Below are positions 34,131 to 45,775 of a stretch of DNA of 64,000 nt, piece after piece. This DNA is from Zhengitettix transpicula (taxonomy: Eukaryota > Arthropoda > Insecta > Orthoptera > Tetrigidae): assembly GCA_037074705.1 (NCBI GenBank), contig CM073590.1, forward strand, positions 1,822,001 through 1,886,000. The letters are read 5' to 3'. The position numbers and the translations under genes were made by a program. Below the pieces are notes generated by a model. It was given only the letters and a program-made list of their open reading frames with translations. It was not told the origin of the DNA and did no database searches. Position 1 is the stretch's first letter, and the number at the start of each line of letters is the position of its first letter.

Positions 34131-34687
34131 CTTTTTTTTTCTTCATGAGGGTAATCCACTTTGGGCAACTCCCCTTTAATAGCGTAGGAAGGGATTTGAA
34201 AGGCGGGATGTCGAAGGGTAGAGGAAGGTAGCCAAGGGTTAACTACGGCCCCCGGGCTATATTTTAAGAATCCTACCCGGCATTCGCCTAAAGAAATGCA
34301 AGGAAAACCCTAGAAAAACCTGCATCAAATAGGTATGGCATTGGGTACTTGTCCAACGCCCTTCCGATAGCGGAAGAGGAGTTTGCTGTGGGGACGCAGC
34401 ATTCCCTTCTCCGTGCCTCGACTAGTTTAGGAGGCAGCTGGCCGACTATTCCAATGGGAATAGCGAACAACTCTTACCGTATGCCCAAGGTCTGTGACCC
34501 CGGAACATACACCTCTCAAACCAGGCCGAGGTGCCTCGGCTTGTGGTAATCTTAGTTCTAAAACGAAGAGGAAACTGCATACCCAAAGGTAGCCCCTTCG
34601 TATCTCTCCTAAAAGGTTCTGCCTGCGAGAGAACATCCCTCGCAGGTTACCTGCGAGAGAATCCTCTCGCAGGCTCAGCTCCAATGG
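34131..34687 (-). mobile_element. Family C, near full-length copy (C8)
   Basis: The whole order is present on the minus strand from the A tail (T run at 34131-34140), CTTCATGAGGGTAATCCAC and CCCCTTTAATAGCGTAGG to the 5' block of CTCGCAGG motifs (34620-34680: GCGAGAGAACATCCCTCGCA, GGTTACCTGCGAGAGAATCC). Open frames on both strands (34288-34470, 34427-34684 minus; 34349-34549, 34531-34857 plus) are repeat sequence. Confidence 0.75.
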
Positions 34688-34697
34688 AAATCCTCAG

Positions 34698-34850
34698 AGA
34701 AACCTGCATTTTAAGCCGAACTCTTTGGTTCTCGACTGAGACTGTAGTTTGCTGTGCTTGTGCAGCAATTCCGTCTCTATACTTCGAGCAAGTTTGGAGT
34801 TTCCATATGGACAGTTCCCAACGGAATTACGAACAACTAATACGCCAACT
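34698..34850 (-). mobile_element. Family C, diverged middle fragment (C9)
   Basis: AGAAACCTGCATTTTAAGCC, GTAGTTTGCTGTGCTTGTGC, CAGCAATTCCGTCTC and CAGTTCCCAACGGAATTACG follow the order of the family C middle. It lies next to C8 in the same orientation, completing a four-piece cluster. Confidence 0.5.
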
Positions 34851-35934
34851 TACATGACCGAAAAATAAGTAGTTTGTGTTAAAAAAATTACAGCAGCGAA
34901 TCATCGTTAAATTTTGAGACATCCTTTATGCTTAAATTTTGAGCAACAACTGTATAAACATAATAAATAACTAATATTTTATCTACATAGGGTATGGCGA
35001 AGGCATATTTTCCCATAATATTTTTTGTCTTATTGGAATAAAAATCTAAAATTACAATTATTTCATTATTGGAATAATTATTTCTGTTGTGTTAAAAATT
35101 GCAAAATATTTCATTTCCCTACCACAATTTTTTTTGTTTATATCGTGATTCTGTGTGGACTACATAATATTTTGTGTAATAAAAGGTCACCTTCTTTTAT
35201 GAAACATTATTCCTATTCAGTTTTCCATTGAACAGTAAGTTTTAACTGTAACAATATATAGGTTAAATAGAGTTCCTCGTCATAATTTTTAAAGAACCTA
35301 TTGAGAAATTGAAACCAATTTTTTTTATGGAGAAATACTGCTAATTGTAGTTCACAATTATGTGGTACCTAGTGTTGCAAGCGACGGCGGAAATCTACTG
35401 TTGAACGATCAATAAATCAATTTTTCCATTTTAAAATGGCATATTTTTTCGCTGCAGTAGTAAGTCTATCAAATATATTACTATGATTGGTCCGAATCCA
35501 TAAGCATTCAAAGAATTTGTTCTCAATGTTGCAAAAAATTATTGTTTTGGCAGTTCAAATTTTTCAATTTCATACAAATAGTCATTCTATTGATATGTCA
35601 TTCTGTGCTTCCCAATACATTTACGAGTAATAACTACAGCTAATTATCTTGATAATTTATCTTTACTGTTCTAAACATCACTGTTCTACCCTCAATTACA
35701 TTATTTTTATTTATTATGAATACATGTTGACTTACTGACGTATTTATTTCAAATAATATTTCTTCAACATCCAATTAAAACCTTCTAGTTTACTATTTCT
35801 ATACAATATCAAAATATTCATATATTAATATAGTATTCTGGTTCCATGTTTAACGTTGATTCATCTAATAAATCAACCGCGGTAGACAAAAATGTTTTAT
35901 TTTCTCATATACGCCTATTTATTTTAGATATAAA
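34851..35934. other. AT-rich non-coding sequence
   Basis: No recognisable gene or repeat. Confidence 0.3.
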
Positions 35935-36137
35935 ACATTTTCGGGTTTGCAACCGGGTTTTTTATTTATGCAAAACGTTTCCATTAATTAATTTAATTAA
36001 AAATCAGTAGCCCTAAATAATGCTGCCACAAGCAGCCGAAATTCCCATGGAAACGTAGTGTATAAATAAATATTTATCCCGGTTGGAAAATCGAGAATGT
36101 TTTATTCATAATTTACACTGGGAAAGTCCTCGTTCCC
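35935..36137. repeat. Family A repeat copy 2 (degraded, inverted arms)
   Basis: The left part TTCGGGTTTGCAACCGGG with AAAACGTTTCC and the right part CATGGAAACGTAGTG...CCGGTTGGAAAATCGAGAA are a decayed inverted pair of the family A core. The tail CACTGGGAAAGTCCTCGTTC matches the tails at 41160 and 58930. Confidence 0.5.
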
Positions 36138-36984
36138 TTATTTAATATATATAATATATATTTTACATATCGCATGAATGGTCGCTTAATTTTATAATGA
36201 ATAAATTGGCGCATGACTACTGCAATACATAACTGATAGGCAATGAAGATGATTAACTGCAGTTATATCTAAAAATTTAGTTTAAAAGTTAATTTTTGTT
36301 GGCTAGGTTACTTAAAAACAGCTTATTGAAAAGTCATTAGAAAGTTTTAAAAGTATGGTTCCAAATATTTCTAAACTCTTTATAATAATAAGTTCTCTTT
36401 GAAATATCTGGAAGAGGGTTTAGTGACAAATTTTCCCATAGTCCTTTGTAGCAGGGAAGAAAATTGGCAGGAAATCTAATAGAAACCGACTTTCTGTCTA
36501 CCTATAAGTGGGGTCGTTAACCCCTTTCAAGGGGATGACCACTTAAATTACTCAACACGAGGCCTCTAGCGGCCGGGAATCAATTACGGAGAGATGCGCC
36601 GTAACATTACTGCCTCAATTAAAACAACCTTCAACATACATTAAATCCGACCAACTAATTTAATTTTAATTTATTTCATGACACACTTTACAAGTATTTA
36701 TTTATTGCAAAATATTTGTAATTAAAATATTGAAACTGTAAAAATTGATATTGTATATTATTACTGCACTGAGATAAATACACGCAACAAGCTTATCCAC
36801 AAAATACGCAGGTAAGTAATATAAACAGTAATAATGTGCTTATAAGATATAATTTTCCGAAAGGCCGTGAATCCACCTGGATAAACTTTAATACCTAAAC
36901 ATTACACTCACTTAATTAAACACTCATTGTTCTATATGTGTACATTATATTTTATGTTTAACAAACAAAAATATAAAGCAAAAT
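36138..36984. other. Non-coding, with a short GC-richer patch near 36505-36610
   Basis: The patch contains AAGTGGGGTCGTTAACCCCT and AAGGGGATGACCACTT, an imperfect hairpin, and GAGGCCTCTAGCGGCCGGG. Otherwise AT-rich with no recognisable feature. Confidence 0.3.
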
Positions 36985-37178
36985 ACTAATTTAACCCCTT
37001 AATTTCCCAAGCCTATTTAACTTTTTATCAATTCTAATAATCTGATTTCTTTTGAAATAAATGTTAAAAACACCAGCCAGTCAGAAAAATTTATTCTCAA
37101 ATTTAATACATAATATTTAACAAACACAGCGATTCATCCCTAATTGGAACTGTTCAAGTGTACCATTACAATTAAATT
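36985..37178 (+). repeat. Dispersed repeat D, copy 1
   Basis: ACTAATTTAACCCCTTAAT, CCAGTCAGAAAAATTTATTC and CAGCGATTCATCCCTAATTG appear here and again in the same order and orientation at 47216-47400, over about 190 bases with few differences. The repeat class is unknown. Confidence 0.6.
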
Positions 37179-38189
37179 CATTTATCAAAAAAATTATATA
37201 AAACACATGATAATTTTAATACAATTATGTATAAATATGATTTATCAATTTATTTACTTACAATTTATTATAATATGAAGATTTAGAACAACCCCTTTCT
37301 AGTGTGTTCACACTTAGCGACCGTAATTACTTATTTACACAGCTGTTATTAGTATTACTGAATTTCAAGATAGCAATGGAAATAAAATTTATATAATACA
37401 ACAAATAGATTACAACAATAAGGAGTCACTAATATTATTTAATTTATTCATATCATTTCTAACACTTATAGCCGAAACATTAGTTCTACTATGCAACGTT
37501 TCGCTCATCTATCTGTAATCTAAAATCTTTACGTTGTGCCAAACATAATTATGGCTTTTTTAAAATAATGTTTGGACACAACATATAATTGTTAAATAAT
37601 TGTGGACATTAAATTCAAATTATTTTTATGTTAATTGATTCTAGTATTATACATAGTTTCGTTTGCTCGATATAACAATAAATGCAATATAAACAAATAA
37701 TTTAGTAAATAAAATAATTTTTATTTTTAAGTACGTATTTTGTTTTTAAATAAATTTAATACATTTGAAGTTTAAAAAATAATACAAATTCCATAATTAT
37801 TAACAATTAAATACGTTATAATCAATTTTTCAAAAATGGTAGTATGATAAAAATTTGTTATTAGGCTTATTAATTGGTTATTTGTTACAATCGTATTTAA
37901 TTTTAATTCAACTAATGTTGACATGTTTGTAAATAAACTTTAACGGGTAAGAGTTTAGAAGACATTCATAACTCTATCAAAGTTATGTTGATGACACCAA
38001 TGATGAGATTATTTGACTGCCTTATCTGCTGTACTAACTGCTTTATCGCTAATTTTCCGGATAAATTCACGTTCAGTCCCTCGGCGGGTGGGACGAGAAA
38101 GGAAAAAATTATTTAAAATTGCCGGCATTAGTGTCCTATATGTCGCTTTCGGTATTGCTGAGATGAACAACTCTCGATTCCAGTTAAGT
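37179..38189. other. AT-rich non-coding sequence
   Basis: Nothing recognised; a less AT-rich stretch begins near 38010. Confidence 0.3.
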
Positions 38190-38211
38190 CACGTGTTCAC
38201 GTGTTCACGTG
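38190..38211. promoter_or_regulatory. Three CACGTG E-boxes at 8-base spacing
   Basis: CACGTG occurs at 38190-38195, 38198-38203 and 38206-38211, each separated by TT. CACGTG is the site of Myc/Max/USF/Clock-type bHLH factors. It may equally be a chance small tandem repeat at the edge of the inverted-arm element that starts at about 38212. Confidence 0.35.
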
Positions 38212-40800
38212 AGTAAAACATGGAAATACAGGTATTAAATTTTAAGCAAAAACGACTAAGCTGATAAAATAATAATTATAAAAATAAATTTATTGTGAAT
38301 TGGTTGATCGTTGTGTTTAATAAAATGTTTTAGTACATATAAACATCGTTTAGAAAGTCATAACTTTTGTTTTCATGTAGTTAAATTAAAATTCGACAGG
38401 CTATTTTGTCACGTTATATAATATTGTGGAATCTATTAATTAGATTTTTGAGAATTATAATCGCGTCACAGAGTTCAGAGTGATAGAACAGTCCTAACAT
38501 TTGTTGTGGGACGTGTATAAATCTGTTGTGTTGATGTCCTCGATAGTTCCACTTGCACGTTAATGAACTTTTGTGCGTTTATTTAAATCATTTTTCAGTG
38601 TTATTTAAATAAATACCCGGGCTACGTCATGCACTAAGAGAATTATTAAACAAAAACCAACAGACAATACGCGATACTTAGGCCTACAGGGAGCGTGTTG
38701 GACCATTGAAAGGATTGGGTGTATAATTTCAATATTCTGGGTAAACAGATGTCAGAGGTGGCGTACGGGACGTTGCTCCCCAGGATAGTATCCGAATCGT
38801 CGAGTCCATGGGCAGACCACACGGCGCCTACCCATTAACTGGCTCAGTGCTTGTAATCCCACGTATGTGGATAACAGTCTCATTGCTTCTAGTAGTCACG
38901 TGAAGGAGATGCGTGCGTGAGCAGCATGGAACTATTACTATTTTGAGTAGAGGGAGGAGTTCCTATAAGAATGGTACACTGTAAACGGAGGGAGATGTGG
39001 GTAAACGGTGGGACAACAGTCGATTGCGGTGACGCCTCCATTAGCTGCTCAGGGAAGGTAGTATACGAGACGACACCCAGGGTTGACCATACAGTGTTTA
39101 CTCCTAAAAATGACTGCATTGTTTCTAATACTATGATTGATGGTAACAGACTCTGTGCTTCCAGTAATCCAGGTACGGGAGAGGTTGCGAGAACCGTGAC
39201 TTTTCTCAGTTATGGGAGGATACCCACTAACAATAGGACTCAGCAGCACGTGGGGAATTTGTAGAAGTGCGGTTCTCTCTTGGGTCTTTCTGACAATCTG
39301 TCATCCGGGTTTGCCAGCAGGTAGTGGAGGCTGGCTCAAGGCGGTCATCCATCCATCGAAGTTGTAGAATGTTTTGATGACCCAAGCACCAAGCGCATCC
39401 TTGACTGCTACAGTGCCGAGAGATAGGGACTTGTCTCAATCTCTTGGTATCCGATGACGAAACCGCCTGGCCATGAGGCTACTGATAGCAATAGCCTGTT
39501 GCCATCAGAGGGAGTTAGCCTTAGCATGAGAGACATTCTAGGTAACTATAATGGGCCGATGAGTTTCAAAGGCATTTTGGCAAGTGCAACTTTACACTGT
39601 GGGGTGACTCTGCGCACGTTGTGCTAAAGGAGAGAAGCGCGCGGCCGACAAAGGCCGTCCCTTGGGCTTGGGTAACTTGGTACCTTGGGGTGCGTCGGGG
39701 CCCTGCTGGGTTGTGGCTTGTCCACGTTCCAGTTCAGTGCACGTTTGAGTCGAACTCGAAGAGATAATGGTTTCACAGGCACATATTCTCTTCTGCCCTC
39801 CCCTGGACCCACCCCGCCGGGATTTCAGTATCAATGTATCCCCATTCTCCCCTGGAAGGATTCGAATAAAGAGCGCAAGGAAGCAAAACCATTTCAAATT
39901 TCAATATTAATACAGTCCTCAATATTTCTTCAGTTTTTTAATTATATACTTTTCAGGGAGTTCCTAGATGTTTTCTTAATTAATCTTATGCTGATTACTT
40001 AATTTGTTCGTTATGAATCTTCACTAATAACTTGGTCACCGATTTAAAAAAGAATTATCTCGCTTACGTGATTAAATAGAATATTGAATTAATTTCTGTT
40101 TTCCAATACGGAAATATGGACCAGAATTATGAAAGAAGAAATAAATTCTAGTTGACATTGATTATTTCAGGAACCTTAGTCTTAATGGGGTTTTTACTAT
40201 AGATCATGTATACTGAGTACTGCAGGTAAAAATAATTATTTTGATTGTTGATTGTACAACTTTTATAATTTACTTTTACTTCGTGTGATTAAATAAATTA
40301 GTTTCAATTAATAGATGAATTCAAGTGACCTGAAAATTATTGCATAATTTAATAGTTGCAAGACTGGAGTAAAGAATGAAATTCAGCGTGAGTAAGGGAA
40401 TATTGAAGAAACAAGATCATTTGGAAGATTTCCACAAAAGTGCATTAACGTGCAAGTGGAACTATCGAGGACATCAACACAACAGATTTATACACGTCCC
40501 ACAACAAATGTTAGGACTGTTCTATCACTCTGAACTCTGTGACGAGATTATAATTCTCAAAAATCTAATTAATAGATTCCACTGAACAATATTATATAAC
40601 GTGACAAAATAGACTGTCGAATTTTAATTTAACTACATGAAAACAAAAGTTATGACTTTCTAAACGATGTTTATATGTCCTAAAACATTTTATTAAACAC
40701 AACGATCAACCAATTCACCATAAATTTATTTTTATAATTATTATTTTATCAGTTTAGTCGTTTTTGCTTAAAATTTAATACTTGTATTTCCATGTTTACC
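38212..40800. mobile_element. ~2.6 kb element with ~360 bp near-identical inverted arms
   Basis: The left arm (about 38218-38575) and right arm (about 40433-40797) are reverse complements with about seven substitutions and one short indel by eye. Outer ends read ACATGGAAATAC. The ~1.85 kb between them is clearly GC-richer than both the arms and the host DNA (about 38690-39880). It has frames on both strands, none recognised as a transposase. Arm identity indicates recent activity or gene conversion. It is best read as a non-autonomous DNA transposon or foldback element with captured cargo. No target duplication was identified. Confidence 0.65.
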
Positions 40801-41034
40801 TTACTAATCGCCTTCATGAAATTCATTCTTCTGAAAAGTGCCGCCATATATGCTACTTCAAACCGCTAATGGAAATGTAATTCCATCATTTTTAGTATGA
40901 ATAAACTAAGCGCTGAACCATTCACGCCTTATGATCCATTTATTTTTAATAATTAACATTAAATGGAGTAAAACATTTAATATATTTTATATTACATACT
41001 CTTATTCCATGACAGGAGCTGTTTTAGTAGCTGT

Positions 41035-41180
41035 AGAAAGAGCTCTCGGGTTTTCACATGAAGATGCATGGTAGATGACGACATTGCTGTTGATCGTCGA
41101 AACGTCGCGTCTTAATGACTTTTTACTCGAGTGGAAACCTAAGAATTATTTCTGCAATTACATTGGAAAAGCCTTCGATA
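41035..41180 (+). repeat. Family A repeat copy 3
   Basis: The core reads CATGAAGATG...GACGA-loop-TCGTC followed directly by GAAACGTCGCGTC, then ACTCGAGTGGAAACC and the tail CATTGGAAAAGCCTTCG. The stem bases differ from copy 1 (GATGAC/GTCATC) but still pair. Confidence 0.6.
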
Positions 41181-41765
41181 TTTGTTTTACTAACGGTCTA
41201 AAATATAAATAATTATTGTGTTTGATAAAGGAAAGGGTTAAAATAAGTGTATACATTTCAAGTATATGGATGGAAAAATGTGATACTTAAATTCATTTTA
41301 ACTTTATAGCATTTACGGCTTGAGATATTGTAATCTTTCTCCCTATTCTTGAATAAGAGTATATTAAGCAGTTAAAATATATTGAAAATAAACTTTACCA
41401 AGACGTTTGCAGCAACGAAATTGTATGAAAGTACTAGACTCTCGCTTATCGATTGTAGCAAGGCCTAAAGGTGCCAGGTAGTCGATTACAGTCGTAAGAA
41501 CAGGGTGCATGTTGCAAGACAATTTCCTCCGTAGAACATAAAATCTCCCAACGGAGCCAGAACTCCGCGTCGCGTCGCCAGCCTGCCCAACAACTTCAGA
41601 CTCAACTCGCCTCATTTACGGCAACCATCAAACATTTCAGATAAGCAATAACTAGTTCGCATAAGTTGATTTTCTCAATTACAATTTCAGAATAGGAACC
41701 TTCTTTGTCTGAAGGTCAGTGTTCACGAACAATACGGTGACTCTTATTCCAAGTGGCTGACAGCA

Positions 41766-41791
41766 AATATATATATACATATATATATTGT
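41766..41791. repeat. AT-dinucleotide microsatellite
   Basis: A short interrupted TA run with one ACATA interruption. Confidence 0.8.
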
Positions 41792-41819
41792 AATACATTA
41801 GATTAATTAATTAATTGAA

Positions 41820-41850
41820 TTGCCCCACGTTGTGGAAGCCAAAAATGTAA
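41820..41850 (-). mobile_element. LTR/primer-site junction, part 1, split by a Helitron
   Basis: TGCCCCACGTTGTGGAAGCC followed by AAAAATGTAA is the reverse complement of the junction at 30867-30895. The Helitron starts at the next base, so the LTR continues at 45449. Confidence 0.5.
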
Positions 41851-41944
41851 TCTTATAAATAAAAAAGAGTGTATGTATGTTTGTTTGTATGTTTGTATGT
41901 TTGTATGTTTGTTTGTTTGTTTGTATATTTGTATGTTCGTTATA

Positions 41945-42782
41945 CAAATCTACACCGGTAGAGTAAATTTCACCAAATTTCGTACACGTGTTCTTTACGA
42001 CCAGGAAACAAACACTGTCGGGGTGAGACATGTCTACCACCCCCAGAAGCGGGGGTGCACGGGGGTTGAAATATTTAAACAAGCTAAAACAGCCGATATT
42101 TTAGTCGGATAATAATTTTTAGGGGTCCAAGATATTTATGGTGTTTCTACCGATGTTTTCTGAATATAATTTTCATCCCCTACACCCTGGGAAAAGGGCA
42201 CCCTTAGGGTTTGGGGTGGAGAATACAAATCTATACCGGTGGATCAAATTTCACCAAATCTCGTACACGTGTTTTTTGCGACCAGGAAAAAACACTGTCG
42301 GGGTGAGACGCGCCTACCACCCCCTGAAGCGGGAGTGGACGGGGGTGGAAATATTTGAACATGCTAAAACAGTCGATGTTTCAGTCGGAGAAATATTTTT
42401 AGGGGTCAAAGATATTTATAGTCTTTTCACTGATGATATCTGAATATAATTTTCAACCTCTACACCCTGGGGAAAGAGCACCCCTAGCGTTTGGGGTGGA
42501 GAGTACAAATCTACACCGCTGGAGCAAATTTCACGAAATTTCGTACACAGGTTCTTTGCGACCAGGAAAACAACACTGTCGGGGCGAGACGCGTCTACCA
42601 ACCCCAGAAGCGGGGGTGGATGGGGGTTGAAATACTTAAACATACTGAAACAGCAGGTATTAGATTTGGATAAATATTTTTGTTGTCAAAGATATTGATA
42701 GTGTTTCTACCGATGTTATCTGAATATAATATTCATCTCCTACGCCCTGGGAAAACGGCACCCTTAGGGTTTGGGGTGGAGT
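41945..42782 (+). repeat. Three ~280 bp tandem units inside the Helitron
   Basis: Each unit begins AAATCTACACCGGTGGAG (starts near 41945, 42227 and 42505). It runs through CGTACACGTGTTCTTTGCGA, CTACCACCCCCAGAAGCGGG and TATTTTTAGGGGTC to TTAGGGTTTGGGGTGGAG. The first unit of this type is also present in the Helitron fragment at 27006. Confidence 0.75.
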
Positions 42783-43976
42783 TGCTTTACAGAAAAATAA
42801 CGCGAATACAACCGAGTTTGGAGTCAAATCGAAGGTTATGTATGTCAGTGAGTATACTTCGGATAAATATTTTTAATTGCCCATTTAACCCGAAAGGGTG
42901 GGGGTTGGAAGGGGAGATAAATAGTCAGTTCTTGCGCGTTCTTGGAGGAGAATTACGTGAATACTATTTCAACGGATGTTGTTGAAAATATAAATCCCTT
43001 TAGACATTAGGGGTGAGCTTGCTTAGGGCTGGGGGTGAGAATTGTCTATTATTCTAAAACTGCCAAAATGTTATGTGTTTATGGGTATAGTGTTTCTACT
43101 GATGTGATATGAGTAAAAATTCAACCCTTTCCACCACGGGAAGGTAGCAGATTTAGGGGTGGTGTTGTTCATACTATTTTAACCGATGTTGTTTCCATTA
43201 ATAACGACGTTTAATCAAAAATAAAAGTGTTTCAGAACCATTGCTTTTTATACTCTTTTAAAAAGTTTTTATCTTATAAATTGTTATAAACATAATTTTA
43301 CATTTATTCCGTAATTGAAGTTGTATTATTGAGAAGAAACAAAGCAACAAATAATCACGCACAAATACATGTAAAAAAAACTCTACATGCTAACATAGTT
43401 TATAATTTAGTTTACTACAACTTCAATGAAAATATTATCCACGTAATCTACATTATTAGAACAATTTTTCTCAAAATCACGTGTTCTTTGCGACCAGGAA
43501 ACAAACACTGTCGGGGTGAAACGCGTCTACCACCCCCAGAAGCGGGGGTGGACGGGGGTTGAAATATTTAAACATGCTAAAACAGTCGATATTTCAGTCG
43601 GATAAATATTTTTAGGGGTCACAGATATTGATAGTGTTTCGACCGACTGTTGGGGTGAGACGCGTCTACCACCCCCAGAAGCGGGTTGGGATTATCAGTA
43701 GAGCACTTTTAGGTGTTGGGTGGAGGAACGCTGCAATAAAATAACGCGAATACAACTGAGATTGGAGTCAAATCCAAGGTTATGGATGTCGTCCAGTTCA
43801 ATTATAGCATCAAATTGGCCATTTAGCCCCGAGGGGCTGGAGTGGATGGGATGGAAATTTTCTAACATGTTAAATAATTGATATTAGCGTGGAATAAATG
43901 AATGCCGGGACCATTGACGTTGATAGTATTTCTACCGATGTTGTTTGTAGGCATGATAGGGGTGGGGCTGGTGGGA

Positions 43977-44885
43977 TTTCCTTGAAAATAACGGGAAAAC
44001 AACCGAGATTCGAGTCAAATCGAAGGTAATGGATGTCCCTGAATTTATTTGACAATCTGGACAACGCGCGGGTATCGGCTGGGTTGGGATGAGTTGACCG
44101 GCTGTTTTTGCGTTGATTAAATATATTACGGGATGAATTACATTAATAAAATTTCCCTACATGTTCTATGTGTATAATTACAACCCCTTTCGGACTCATA
44201 AGGGTGCACATTTAAGGGTGGGCGTGAAGTAGCATTACATAAAAAGAGACCAGAATCTATCGGGATTGTCACTGAGTTTAATTAATTTCCTTGAAAATAA
44301 CGGTAAAACAACCTAGATTCGAGTCAAATCGAAGGTAATGGATGTCGCTGAATTTATTTATGACAATCTGGACAACGCGCGGGTATCGGCTGGGTTGGGA
44401 TGAGTTGACCGGCTGTTTTTTGCGTCAATTAAATATATATCTGGATGAATTACAGTAATAAAATTTCCCTACATGTTCTCTGTGTATAATTTCAACCCCT
44501 TTCGGACTCATAAGTGTGAGCGTGAAGTAGCATTACATAAAAAGAAACCAGAAACTATCGGGATTGTCACTGAGTTTAATTAATTTCCTTGAAAATAACG
44601 GGAAAACAACCGAGATTCGAGTCAAATCGAAGGTAATGGATGTTGCTGAATTTATTTATGACAATCTGGACAACGCGCGGGTATCGGCTGGGTTGGGATG
44701 AGTTGACCGGCTGTTTTTTGTCAATTAAATATATTTCGGGATGAATTAGATTAATAAAATTTCCCTAAATGTTCTCTGTGTATAATTTCAACCCCTTTCG
44801 GACTCAAAAGGGTGCACCCTTAATGGTTGGCGTGGATGTAGCATTACATAAAAAGAAACCAGAAACTATCGGGATTGTCACTGAG
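43977..44885 (+). repeat. Three ~300 bp tandem units inside the Helitron
   Basis: TTTCCTTGAAAATAACGG starts units at 43977, 44286 and 44584. Each contains GACAACGCGCGGGTATCGGC, TGAGTTGACCGGCTG, CCCCTTTCGGACTC and CATTACATAAAAAGA. The units are close to identical, so this amplification is recent relative to the other repeats. Confidence 0.75.
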
Positions 44886-45448
44886 TTTAATTATGACATT
44901 AAACTTGACCGTTTAAGTTCCCGAAGCGGGAGTGGTCGGGGGTGAAAATTTTCAAGCATGTTAAACGGTCGATATTTGCGATTATTATACCGATGTTGTT
45001 TGTGTATAATTTAACCCCTGTGAGGGGAGCAAGCTTAGGGGTGGCGTGGAGGTACGTTAAATAAAATCCCAGAAAAACAACCGAGATTCGAATCAATTCC
45101 GAGACTATGAATGTCTCTGAATCTAAATGTGACAACCTGGGTAACGCGACGGGTTTTGGAGGTGTTGGGCGGGGGAATAAATTTTCAGACAATGTAATCG
45201 GCCGATTTTTGCGTGGAATACATTGTTTTTCATTATCGCATATTTGTGGGGGTGGTCATCTTCTAACATGTAAAAACGGCCGATATATTTAGTCAATGAC
45301 TTCATCCCCCTTCGGCGTGGGAGGTGAGCACATTTAGGGATAGGGTTCGAGGGCTTTACATAAAAATAGCGCAAAAGTAACGAAAATTGTATCCTTATGG
45401 ATGGTTATAGATAAATGACATCTCGGGCAACGCCGGGCACCCAGCTAG

Positions 45449-45775
45449 TGATTAAATAAAAATGATCAATTCAATGAATAAACAAATTTTATTGAATTAT
45501 TTAAACAATTAACTTTCAGTTTTTATTAAATTGATAATTAATACTGAAACAATTTATTTTTATTTTAACAGTAAGGATCAGAAATAAGTTCTACTTTAAA
45601 CTTAACGAAACCATTTATTATTTAATAGAAATTTATAACATTTTCTCTGAGGTTAAGTACATTTAAAGTTTCAATGTTTAGAAATTTGATAACTCTTCTC
45701 TCAGGGTCTTTTACTTGGGCTTGATAAGTAAAGAACAATCATAGGATTTATAAATTAAGAAATTAACAATCAAAA
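45449..45775 (-). mobile_element. LTR, part 2, right of the nested Helitron
   Basis: The minus strand contains AAGACCCTGAGAGAAG and the AT-rich flanks seen in the LTR at 29969-30871 (CCCAGTAAAGACCCTGAGAA), in the same position relative to the end. Joined across the Helitron it would restore the LTR end next to CTTCCACAACGTGGGGC. The left extent of the LTR (its 5' end, to the right here) is not resolved. Confidence 0.45.

Larger units (their letters stand above)
41851..45448 (+). mobile_element. Complete non-autonomous Helitron, 3.6 kb
   Basis: The 5' end is A|TCTTATAAATAAAAAAGAG and the 3' end CGCCGGGCACCCAGCTAG|T. These are the TC...CTAG termini and A^T insertion site of Helitrons, with a GC-rich subterminal stretch that could form a short GGC/GCC hairpin. 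The inside is non-coding: at least three ~280 bp direct repeats (about 41945-42782), a partial unit near 43480-43690, and three ~300 bp direct repeats (43977-44885). There is no Rep or helicase frame, so it depended on another element. Small open frames inside are repeat shadows. Confidence 0.75.

Noticed and set aside
39685..40002. 105-codon plus frame in the cargo of the inverted-arm element
   Set aside because: No recognised domain, and an opposite-strand frame of similar length; kept only as part of the cargo description.
42138..42985. Several 65-101-codon frames
   Set aside because: They repeat with the Helitron's internal tandem units and have no Rep/helicase motifs.
41945..44885. Regular repeats suggesting a CRISPR or satellite array
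   Set aside because: Units are ~280-300 bp direct repeats without spacers, contained within Helitron termini in a eukaryotic genome.
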